A stretch of 64,000 bases of DNA from positions 124,001 through 188,000 of the forward strand of contig CBDANA010000008.1 in the NCBI GenBank assembly GCA_965197385.1. The letters run 5' to 3'. Below are positions 17,257 through 24,641 of the stretch, piece after piece. The notes below the pieces were generated by a model, which made no database searches, was not told the DNA's origin, and was given only the letters and a program-made list of their open reading frames with translations. Position 1 is the stretch's first letter. Every line of letters starts with the position of its first letter. The DNA is from G963667915 sp965197385. GTDB lineage: Bacteria > Acidobacteriota > Vicinamibacteria > Vicinamibacterales > UBA823. The translations under genes and the position numbers were made by a program.

Positions 17257-18426
17257 ATGAAACCACGAACCCGCGGGCTCGTCCTCCTACTCTCGGCGCC
17301 CATCCTGGCGTACGCCGTGCTGGGCGGCTATCTCGGCCGGACCTTCGCCCAGGAAGATGGCTACCGCCCGCTTCGCATCTTCGAGGACGTCGTCACGCTG
17401 ATCATGGGCAGCTACGTCGAAGAGGTCGACATCGACGAGGTCATGCACGGCGCGATGCGTGGGCTGTCCGCAGGGCTCGACGCCGACAGCTCGTATCTGA
17501 CACCGGCCGAGGTCGCTGCGCTCGAGCAGAACGCGCCGGCGCCGGAGGGCGACGTGGGCCTCTCCCTCACACGGCAGTACTATCTGCGCGTCGTGTCGGC
17601 ACGCGACGGGTCGCCGGCGGCCCAGGCCGGGCTGCGGCCGGGCGATTACCTCCGCGCGATCGACGGCACGTCCACCCGTGACATGTCGATCCTGGAGGGC
17701 GCGCGCCTGCTGCGTGGCGGCGTGGGCTCGGCCGTGACGCTCAACGTCATCCGAGGCAACGCCGCCGAGCCGCAGCCGATCGAGCTGATGCGTACCGGCC
17801 TCGAGGCGCCGGCCGTCACGAGCCGTGTGGCGGCGCCCGGCATCGGCTACGTCCGCATCGTCGCATTCGAGAATGGCGCGGCGGACGAGGTCGACGTGGC
17901 CGTCGAGTCGCTGCGGCGCGCGGGGGCGCGCGCGCTGGCGATCGACCTCCGGGGTACGGCGGAAGGCAACTACGCGGACGGGGTCGCGGCTGCGCGTCTG
18001 TTCGTCAACTCCGGCACCCTGGCCATCCGCCAGCAACGAGAGACCGAGCAGGAGACGACGCTCGCCGAGTCGGGCGACGGCAAGATCGATCTACCTGTCG
18101 TCCTGCTGATCGGCGCGGGCACGTCCGGAGCGGCCGAGCTCTTCGCCTCGGCGCTTGTGGACAATGAACGAGCCGATCTCATCGGGAGCCGCACCTTCGG
18201 CCGCGTGGCCGAGCAGCGGCTCGTGAAGCTTCCCGACGGCAGCGGCCTCTGGATCTCGTGGGCCTACTACCTCACCGCGGCCGGCGAGCCCCTGCATCAG
18301 CGGGGACTCGAGCCGGCGGTGACCGTGATCGAGCCGGCGGTCGAGCTCGGCGAGCCACCCCCGGACACCGATCCCGTGCTCGACGCGGCGATCGAGCAAC
18401 TCTCCGCGGCGCGCGCCGCCGCCTGA
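17257..18426 (+). CDS. S41 (CtpA-like) protease-fold protein with altered catalytic residues
   Basis: A 389-residue protein with an N-terminal membrane anchor or signal (LLLSAPILAYAVLGGYLG), a PDZ domain (GSPAAQAGLRPGDYLRAIDG) and a tail-protease domain with IGYVRIVAFENGAADEVD and ALAIDLRG. In active enzymes the Ser and Lys are 25 residues apart, followed by Gln at +4. Here the region reads AGTSGAAELFASAL and TFGRVAEQRL: the positions 25 apart are Gly and Arg, with only the Gln kept. So both catalytic residues appear replaced. CtpA partners of EnvC-type proteins are a known pairing in cell-wall control. The alignment was done by eye. It starts 139 bases after the early stop of the EnvC-like gene. 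Confidence 0.8.
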   Translation: MKPRTRGLVLLLSAPILAYAVLGGYLGRTFAQEDGYRPLRIFEDVVTLIMGSYVEEVDIDEVMHGAMRGLSAGLDADSSYLTPAEVAALEQNAPAPEGDVGLSLTRQYYLRVVSARDGSPAAQAGLRPGDYLRAIDGTSTRDMSILEGARLLRGGVGSAVTLNVIRGNAAEPQPIELMRTGLEAPAVTSRVAAPGIGYVRIVAFENGAADEVDVAVESLRRAGARALAIDLRGTAEGNYADGVAAARLFVNSGTLAIRQQRETEQETTLAESGDGKIDLPVVLLIGAGTSGAAELFASALVDNERADLIGSRTFGRVAEQRLVKLPDGSGLWISWAYYLTAAGEPLHQRGLEPAVTVIEPAVELGEPPPDTDPVLDAAIEQLSAARAAA

Positions 18427-18573
18427 TCCGAACAGCTTCTAGGCTCTGAGCTTTATCCGCTTCGCGGTTGCGGAATCAGGCGCGCACAGCGCGCCTCGCG
18501 CGGGTGCGGCGCGGGGCGTTGGGGTCCCCGCGAGGACCCGCGCGGGGGTTCGGGGCGAAGCCCAGACCTGAAT

Positions 18574-19944
18574 TTAGAACGCGCGAACGAACCCGCCGCT
18601 CGACCCGGCGAATCGCGAATTGACGACGTTGTTGTAGATGGAGCCGAACGCGTAGGTAATCCCAATCCGGAACCTGTACTCCGAATCGGTCGCCAGCTGG
18701 CGCCGGCGCAGCAGGATCTCCTCGTCGGTCACGCCGCCGCGCTCGAGGAAGATCTGGTCTCGCACCCGGGATACCGACCCGAAGGCGTTGATGAAGAATC
18801 CACGAAAAATCCGGTACTCGACGTTCCCGAACACTACTTGGCGCGACTGGCTCGGCTCGTCGAGGAACTGCGAGAACTCGTAAGTGAATCCGGCCTCGCC
18901 CCACGGCTGATTCGTGTCCAGTGACACCAGGATGTTGTGGTTGATGCGCGTCTCCTCTATCTTGTCGAAAATCGTCGCCTCCGTGTAGTTGAACGAGTTG
19001 TACCCGACGGCGTAGGTGACGGTGAACTCGCGGCGCGTCGATTCAGAGTAGGGAAAGACGTTGAATTGAAAGGCGGGCGCCACGCGCCAGGTCAGATCCT
19101 GGTTGCGAAATGTTGTCGTGACCGCCGATCCCCCGAAGCCGACGCCCATGTGCTCGCCGACCGTCTTGATGACCCGCGCCGTGACCGCGTTGTTCCGACT
19201 GACGTCCTTGAGCTTCCGGCCATCGCTCAATTCGAACGTATCCTCGTCATAGTCGATGTTCACACCGAAATTCATCTTCCACGCATCGGTCGTCCGGTTG
19301 GCCGAAATGGATCCGCCAAACGACTTCGACGTCTTGAGGTCCTCCCCTTCCACGCGCGTGTTGAGTCGCGTCCGGAAGACCCAGAAGTTCCACGGGTCGT
19401 CCTCGGGTTGGGCGCTCAGCTGCCGCTCGCCGACCGCCGGCCGGTGTGAGATCTCGATCCTGTCGGCCAGCGGCGTCCGGGCAGCGTACTGCATCAGACC
19501 GAGCTGGAACACGTGAGCGAAGCCCCGCCGCTCGGCGTCGTCCGTGTCGTCCTGCGTCGAGTAGTACACGAGCTCGTCATCGAGGCCGGTAAACTCCTCC
19601 AGCCCCACGTACGCGAGCGTGTAGGCCTGCCCTCCGGCGGCCGTGCGTTCCCGTGTGATCAGGACGTGCACCTGGGCATCACGGCGGTCACGCACGTAGT
19701 TGACGAAGGTGATCTCCTGTCGGAGGTAGTCGAAGTCACATCCCCGGTCGCAGTCGAGGAAGACGCGCAGCGCGTCGGCACCAGTCTCCCCAGCCCGCGC
19801 CCCGGAGGGTGTCTGGGCCCCAACCGGCCACGGCGCGCCCGCCAGCCATGTCATGGCGAGTAGACCGCTCAGCAGCCACCCGACGACTGCCGCGCGACGT
19901 TCACCACGGACGGCAGGCGAGAACAGAGGTCGGCCGTGTCTCAT
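18574..19944 (-). CDS. outer-membrane beta-barrel protein, function unknown
   Basis: A 456-residue protein starting at ATG 19944; a 28-residue upstream extension in the same frame is polar and would bury the signal sequence. After the signal (WLLSGLLAMTWLAG, cleavage likely after PVGAQ) a domain with LRVFLDCDRGCDFDYLRQE, including two Cys, is followed by DAQVHVLITRE and LVYYSTQDDTDD. From about residue 190 to the end alternating hydrophobic and polar strands with aromatic residues suggest a transmembrane barrel, and the last residue is Phe (GSSGGFVRAF), a classical outer-membrane assembly signal. No family name is recognised. It converges with the S41-like gene over a GC-rich gap of 147 bases. 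Confidence 0.65.
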   Translation of the reverse strand: MRHGRPLFSPAVRGERRAAVVGWLLSGLLAMTWLAGAPWPVGAQTPSGARAGETGADALRVFLDCDRGCDFDYLRQEITFVNYVRDRRDAQVHVLITRERTAAGGQAYTLAYVGLEEFTGLDDELVYYSTQDDTDDAERRGFAHVFQLGLMQYAARTPLADRIEISHRPAVGERQLSAQPEDDPWNFWVFRTRLNTRVEGEDLKTSKSFGGSISANRTTDAWKMNFGVNIDYDEDTFELSDGRKLKDVSRNNAVTARVIKTVGEHMGVGFGGSAVTTTFRNQDLTWRVAPAFQFNVFPYSESTRREFTVTYAVGYNSFNYTEATIFDKIEETRINHNILVSLDTNQPWGEAGFTYEFSQFLDEPSQSRQVVFGNVEYRIFRGFFINAFGSVSRVRDQIFLERGGVTDEEILLRRRQLATDSEYRFRIGITYAFGSIYNNVVNSRFAGSSGGFVRAF

Positions 19945-20094
19945 CGTGGGACGGCCGTGCCGTTGGCAGCTACGGGACCCGGATCGTCCGGTCGGTGAGG
20001 CCCGATCGGATCGAGTACTTGACGACACGCGGCCCTCTAATGTTTCTCGACCATCCTATCAGCCGGAAACAGGCCCTCCGGTAGCGTCGATTCG

Positions 20095-20124
20095 TTGACT
20101 CGCCGGAAGCGTCGTTGTTATACT
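20095..20124 (+). promoter_or_regulatory. promoter of tRNA-Val
   Basis: TTGACT (20095-20100) and TATACT (20119-20124) are separated by 18 bases, each one base from the sigma70 consensus at the strongest positions. The start would be near 20131, about 28 bases before the tRNA. Confidence 0.7.
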
Positions 20125-20158
20125 CACTGATTCCGTAAGGTCCGTGTTTTCATGACAT

Positions 20159-20235
20159 AGGCGCGTAGCTCAGTTGGTTAGAGCGCCTGCTTGACATGCA
20201 GGAGGTCGGCGGTTCGAGTCCGCCCGTGCCTACCA
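20159..20235 (+). tRNA. tRNA-Val (anticodon GAC)
   Basis: A complete cloverleaf: acceptor AGGCGCG pairs with CGTGCCT (one G-T pair), the D arm is GCTC..GAGC, the anticodon stem CCTGC/GCAGG holds the loop TTGACAT with anticodon GAC at 20193-20195, and the T arm is GGCGG-TTCGAGT-CCGCC. The discriminator A is at 20232 and CCA is encoded at 20233-20235. It is 130 bases upstream of thrS. Confidence 0.96.
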
Positions 20236-20365
20236 CGAATACAAGACGCAGTTGGCTGGCGACTTCGCGGGGACCCGCCTGACCCCTCGACCCCTCCGGC
20301 GGCGGTAACGGAGCGCCGGCGGCTGGCAGACGGCCGCCCGCTGCCCACGGCGACGGATTTCTCGA

Positions 20366-22285
20366 ATGGCACACGTCACCGTCGCGCTTCCGGACGGCGC
20401 TCATCGCGAGGTGCCGATCGGAACTCTCGTCCGCGAAGTGGCCGAGGCAATTTCGCCCCGTCTGGCGAAATCTGCCCTGGCGGCCGTCGTGGACGAGCGC
20501 CTAGTCGATCTGTCGGCACCGCTCGAGGCCGATGCGTCGCTGCGGCTGATCACCTCCAAGAGCCCCGAAGCGCTCGAGCTGTACCGGCACAGCACGGCTC
20601 ATCTGCTGGCCGCCGCAGTGACGAACCTCTTTCCTGGCACCCAATGCGGCATCGGCCCGGCGACCGACGACGGATTCTTCTACGACTTCGTCGTCCAACG
20701 ACCGTTTGTGCCGGACGACCTCGAGGCGATCGAAGCCAAGATGCGCGAGCTCGCGGCCGGCGACCTCGCCTTCGAACGCATGACGATGCCGAAGGCGGAC
20801 GCCAAGGCACTCTTTTCGGACCGCGGCGAACCGCTGAAGGTGGAATTGATCGAGGAGAAAGGCGGGCCGACCGTCTCCTGCTACACGATCGAGGATGCGT
20901 TCGTCGACTTCTGCATCGGACCACACGTCCCGTCCACCCGCCGCCTCAAGGCGTTCAAGCTGCTGTCCACGTCCAACGCCTACTGGAAGGGCGACGCGAA
21001 GAACCAGCCGATGCAGCGCGTGTACGGCACGGCTTTCTTCAGCGACAAGGATTTGAAGACGCATCTGCAGCGAATCGAGGAAGCGAAGAAGCGCGACCAT
21101 CGGAAGCTGGGCCGGGAGCTGGGGCTCTTCATGTTTCACCCCTGGGCGCCAGGGGCGCCGTTCTGGCTGGCGAAAGGTACGGTGCTCTACCATCTGCTGG
21201 CGAACTACATGCGCGAGGTGCTGTACCCGGCAGGCTACGTCGAGCTCAAGACGCCTATCATCTATAACAAGGCGCTCTGGGAAATGTCGGGGCACTGGGA
21301 GCACTATCGCGAGAACATGTTCCTGGTCGAATCGACCGACGCGCAGCCGATGGGGGTCAAGGCGATGAACTGCCCCGGGCACATGCTCGTCTTCGCCAGC
21401 GAGGTGCGCAGCTACCGGGACCTGCCGATCCGCTTCCACGAGCAGACGCCGCTCCACCGCAACGAGCCCTCTGGCGTGCTCGCCGGGTTGACCCGCGTGC
21501 GGCAGTTCGCACAGGACGACGCCCACTGCTTCGTCACCGAAGACCAGATTGGCGAGGAAGTCGAACGGCTGTTGCGGCTCGTGCAACGCGTATACGGTGA
21601 CTTCGATCTGACGCCCGAGCTGCGCCTGTCAACGCGCCCGGAAGAGTACCTCGGCGAGCGCGCCCAGTGGGACCATGCCGAAGCACAGCTTACGCGCGCG
21701 CTCGACGACGTCGGGCTCGGCTACACCATCGCCGAGGGCGACGGCACCTTCTACGGTCCCAAGGTGGATGTCGACGTCACCGACGCCATCGGCCGAAAGT
21801 GGCAGTGTGCGACCATCCAGCTCGACTATCAGCTGCCGCGCCGGTTCGGCCTCAAGTACATCGGCGCTGACAATGCCGAACACTGTCCGGTGGTCATCCA
21901 TCGAGCCATTTTCGGCAGCTTCGAGCGGTTTGTGGCCCTGCTGATCGAGCATTATGCGGGCGCCTTCCCGATCTGGCTGGCGCCGATCCAGGCGATTGTC
22001 CTGCCGATTGCCGACCGCCACGCCGCCTACGCCGACTCGGTCCGAGCGCGCCTCACCGAGGCGGGCGTCCGGGTGGAAGTCGACGCCCGACAGGAAAAAA
22101 TTGGATACAAGATTCGCGAGGCGCAGCTGCAGAAGATCCCGTATATGCTGGTAGCTGGCGATCGCGAGGTCAGCGAGGGCACGGTTGCGGTCCGGAGTCG
22201 CACCGGAGGGGATCAGGGGCCCGCGTTGCTCGACACGTTCTGTGCGACGATCGTCGACGAAACACGGCGCCGCGCAGGCTCATAG
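20366..22285 (+). CDS. thrS: threonyl-tRNA synthetase
   Basis: A 639-residue class II synthetase of usual length. The N-terminal TGS domain (VTVALPDGAHREVPIGTLVR) is followed by the editing domain (HSTAHLLAAAVTNLFPG, with SCYTIEDAFVDFCIGPHV), the catalytic core with YVELKTPIIYNKALWEMSGHW, the zinc Cys in MGVKAMNCPGHMLVF, motif 2 FRFHEQTP-like RFHEQTPLHRNEPSGVLAGL with RVRQFAQDDAHCF, and motif 3 with HRAIFGSFERF. The anticodon domain starts PIWLAPIQAIVLPI. It is the first gene of the classical thrS-infC-rpmI-rplT-pheS-pheT cluster. No T-box or leader hairpin was recognised in the 130 bases before it. Confidence 0.97.
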   Translation: MAHVTVALPDGAHREVPIGTLVREVAEAISPRLAKSALAAVVDERLVDLSAPLEADASLRLITSKSPEALELYRHSTAHLLAAAVTNLFPGTQCGIGPATDDGFFYDFVVQRPFVPDDLEAIEAKMRELAAGDLAFERMTMPKADAKALFSDRGEPLKVELIEEKGGPTVSCYTIEDAFVDFCIGPHVPSTRRLKAFKLLSTSNAYWKGDAKNQPMQRVYGTAFFSDKDLKTHLQRIEEAKKRDHRKLGRELGLFMFHPWAPGAPFWLAKGTVLYHLLANYMREVLYPAGYVELKTPIIYNKALWEMSGHWEHYRENMFLVESTDAQPMGVKAMNCPGHMLVFASEVRSYRDLPIRFHEQTPLHRNEPSGVLAGLTRVRQFAQDDAHCFVTEDQIGEEVERLLRLVQRVYGDFDLTPELRLSTRPEEYLGERAQWDHAEAQLTRALDDVGLGYTIAEGDGTFYGPKVDVDVTDAIGRKWQCATIQLDYQLPRRFGLKYIGADNAEHCPVVIHRAIFGSFERFVALLIEHYAGAFPIWLAPIQAIVLPIADRHAAYADSVRARLTEAGVRVEVDARQEKIGYKIREAQLQKIPYMLVAGDREVSEGTVAVRSRTGGDQGPALLDTFCATIVDETRRRAGS

Positions 22286-22327
22286 ACGCATCGCCACGGT
22301 ATACCAAGGTATACAGGGGAGGGTCTT

Positions 22328-22906
22328 ATCGCTTTCTATCGAGGAGCACCGCGTCGCGAACCCCGCACGCGGACCAATGAACGCATCCGGGTCCGCGAGA
22401 TTCGGGTCATCGACGACGAGGGCGCGCAGCTGGGCATCATGCCGCCGCAGCAGGCGCTCGTGATAGCACGGCAGAAAGGCTTGGACCTCGTGGAGGTATC
22501 ACCGACCGCGTTGCCGCCGGTCTGCCGAATCATGGATTTCGGGCGCTATCAGTACACGGAGCAGAAGCGCGCCCGGGAAGCCAAGCGGCACCAGAAGACG
22601 ATCGAGGTCAAGGAGATCAAGTTTCGGCCCAAGGTCGACGAGCACGATTACCAGTTCAAGAAGAAGCACATCGAGCGGTTTCTGGCCGACGGCGACAAGG
22701 TGAAAGCGACCATTTTCTTCCGAGGCCGGGAGATGGCGCACCCGGAGATCGGACGTCGCATTCTCGAGCGGCTGGTGCAGGAGTTGGGCGACAGCGTGAC
22801 CCAGGAGACCTTCCCTCGTCGCGAAGGCAACACCATGCACATCATTCTGTCGCGGCGCGGGCAGACCAAGGGGTCGTCCAGCAAGGGCGCCGCCAAGAAA
22901 GAATGA
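22328..22906 (+). CDS. infC: translation initiation factor IF-3, apparent AUC start
   Basis: A 192-residue IF-3. Between the thrS stop at 22283 and the first ATG in frame (22439) there is no ATG, GTG or TTG, yet the translated sequence is conserved IF-3 N-terminus: FYRGAPRREP, RTNERIRVREIRVIDDEGAQ. An ATC at 22328 follows a GGGGAGGG Shine-Dalgarno sequence and gives the expected N-terminus. IF-3 genes are known to start with rare AUU-type codons, which lets IF-3 control its own translation. The rest, LVEVSPTALPPVCRIMDFG, KEIKFRPKVDEHDYQFK and the C-terminal Lys-rich tail, is standard. rpmI follows 19 bases later. Confidence 0.93.
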   Translation: MAFYRGAPRREPRTRTNERIRVREIRVIDDEGAQLGIMPPQQALVIARQKGLDLVEVSPTALPPVCRIMDFGRYQYTEQKRAREAKRHQKTIEVKEIKFRPKVDEHDYQFKKKHIERFLADGDKVKATIFFRGREMAHPEIGRRILERLVQELGDSVTQETFPRREGNTMHIILSRRGQTKGSSSKGAAKKE

Positions 22907-22925
22907 GCGCCATGGGATTAAGACA

Positions 22926-23123
22926 ATGCCGAAGTTGAAGACCCATCGTGGAGCCGCGAAGAGGTTTAAGCGCACGGGCACCGGCAAGATCATGCGCAGC
23001 AAGGCGTTCACACAGCACATCCTCACCAGCAAGAGCACGAAGCGGAAGCGCAGGCTTCGCGGCACGGTCGTCGTCTCGCCGGCCGACGCGGCCCGGCTGG
23101 GCCGGATGATTCCATACAAGTGA
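22926..23123 (+). CDS. rpmI: 50S ribosomal protein L35
   Basis: A 65-residue basic protein, MPKLKTHRGAAKRFKRTGTG, with KAFTQHILTSKSTKRKRRLR and the ending VVSPADAARLGRMIPYK, which is the full L35 pattern. It binds 23S rRNA in the large subunit. It lies between infC and rplT as in most bacteria, and is probably co-regulated with them. Confidence 0.97.
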   Translation: MPKLKTHRGAAKRFKRTGTGKIMRSKAFTQHILTSKSTKRKRRLRGTVVVSPADAARLGRMIPYK

Positions 23124-23157
23124 CGCGGACGTCATCCGACCAGTAAGGGAGCACGTC

Positions 23158-23514
23158 ATGCCAAGAGTGAAACGGGGAACCGTAAGGCGGGCTAAGCGCC
23201 GCAAGGTGCTGGCACGCGCCAAGGGGTTCTATCAGACGAAGAGCAAGCTCTACCGTGCCGCCAAGGAGTCGGTCGACACCGCGCTCGCCTACGCCTACGT
23301 CGGGCGTCGGCTCAAGAAGCGCGACTTCCGGCGTCTGTGGATCATTCGAATCAACGCGGCAGCGCGCGAGCACGGTTTGAGCTATGGGCAGTTCATGCAC
23401 GGGCTGAAAACGGCCGGGGTGGCGCTCGACCGGAAGAACCTGGCCGAGTTGGCCGTTAGCGAGCCCGCAGCCTTCGCCCATCTGGTGACGCAGGCCAAGG
23501 GCGCCGCAGCCTAG
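23158..23514 (+). CDS. rplT: 50S ribosomal protein L20
   Basis: A 118-residue protein with PRVKRGTVRRAKRRKVLARA, GFYQTKSKLYRAAKESVDTA, RDFRRLWIIRINAAAREHGL and SYGQFMHGLKTAGVALDRKN, all diagnostic of L20, an early assembly protein that in several bacteria also represses its own operon. A GGGAG ribosome site is found about ten bases before the ATG. pheS starts 65 bases downstream. Confidence 0.97.
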   Translation: MPRVKRGTVRRAKRRKVLARAKGFYQTKSKLYRAAKESVDTALAYAYVGRRLKKRDFRRLWIIRINAAAREHGLSYGQFMHGLKTAGVALDRKNLAELAVSEPAAFAHLVTQAKGAAA

Positions 23515-23579
23515 GCTAGCCGCCCGGGCGCGCCCGGCGCGCCGTCTCCGTCCCCAGCACGGACCCGCCTCGAGTCCCC

Positions 23580-24641
23580 ATGCCTAACGCACGCGCCATC
23601 GACGAGCTGCGCACTCGCTTTCACGCCGACCTCGCCCAGGCCTCGACCAGCCAGGATCTCCAGGCCGTCCGGGATCGCTATCTCGGCCGAAAGGGTGGAG
23701 CCGTCACCGCGCTCATGAAACAGGTGGCCTCCGCGCCGCCCGAGGCGCGGCCCGCGCTCGGCCGCGACGCCAACGCGCTCAAGCGGGACATCGACGCGGC
23801 CATCCAGGCGCGGCGCGGCACGCTCGGCACGGGGCGGCCGGCCCTCGACGCCGTCGACGTGACACTCCCGGGCCGCGGGGAAGCGTCCGGATGCCGTCAT
23901 CCGCTGACCGCGCTCCGAGAGCAGATCGAAACGATCTTCGCGCGGATGGGGTTCACGGTGCTGGAAGGCCCGGAAGGCGAAGACGAGTACCACAACTTCG
24001 AGGCCTTGAACATGCCGGCCGACCATCCGGCGCGCGACATGCAGGACACACTGTATCTCGCCGAGCCGCTGACCCCGGCGAATCCCGACCCGCGCGATCA
24101 TCCGCGCACCCTGTTGCGGACCCACACCTCCGGCATGCAGATCCGCTACATGGAGACGCACGCGCCGCCCATCCGGATCATCGCGCCCGGACCGGTCTAC
24201 CGCCGCGACAACCTCGACGTCACGCACACGCCGATGTTTCACCAGGTCGAGGGCCTGCTCGTCGGAGAGGGTGTGACGATGGCCGACCTGAAGGGGACGC
24301 TCGAAGTCTTCCTCCGGGAGCTCTTCGATCCGGGAACCAAGGTGCGGTTCCGGCCGAGCTTCTTCCCCTACACCGAGCCGTCTGCCGAAGTCTTCATCGG
24401 CTGCCTGTTCTGCGCGGGACGGGGATGCAGCGTCTGCAGGAAGACCGGCTGGCTCGAAATTCTCGGCAGCGGCATGGTGCACACCGCGGTCTTCGAGGCC
24501 GTGGGGTACGACACCGAGCGGTACACCGGCTGGGCGTTCGGCCTCGGCATTGAGCGGGTGGCGATGCTGAAGTACCGGGTCGACGACATCCGGTTGTTCT
24601 ACGAAAACGACCTCCGCTTCCTGGAGCAGTTTCCGGCGTGA
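23580..24641 (+). CDS. pheS: phenylalanyl-tRNA synthetase alpha subunit
   Basis: A 353-residue class II synthetase subunit. An N-terminal coiled coil with RYLGRKGGAVTALMK precedes the core: HPLTALREQIETIFARMGF, EGPEGEDEYHNFEALNMPAD, motif 2 THTSGMQIRYMETH and GPVYRRDNLDVTHTPMFHQV, then RPSFFPYTEPSAEVFIGC, four Cys in CLFCAGRGCSVCRKTG, and GSGMVHTAVFEAVGYD. The C-terminal GLGIERVAMLKYRVDDIR is motif 3. It charges tRNA-Phe together with PheT, whose GTG overlaps the pheS stop (GTGA at 24638-24641). Confidence 0.97.
   Translation: MPNARAIDELRTRFHADLAQASTSQDLQAVRDRYLGRKGGAVTALMKQVASAPPEARPALGRDANALKRDIDAAIQARRGTLGTGRPALDAVDVTLPGRGEASGCRHPLTALREQIETIFARMGFTVLEGPEGEDEYHNFEALNMPADHPARDMQDTLYLAEPLTPANPDPRDHPRTLLRTHTSGMQIRYMETHAPPIRIIAPGPVYRRDNLDVTHTPMFHQVEGLLVGEGVTMADLKGTLEVFLRELFDPGTKVRFRPSFFPYTEPSAEVFIGCLFCAGRGCSVCRKTGWLEILGSGMVHTAVFEAVGYDTERYTGWAFGLGIERVAMLKYRVDDIRLFYENDLRFLEQFPA

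Noticed and set aside
20159..20235. Genomic island integrated at tRNA-Val
   Set aside because: No integrase and no repeated tRNA end were seen; conserved housekeeping genes follow directly.
20236..20365. T-box or riboswitch before thrS
   Set aside because: No specifier loop, T-box sequence or terminator/antiterminator pair was found.
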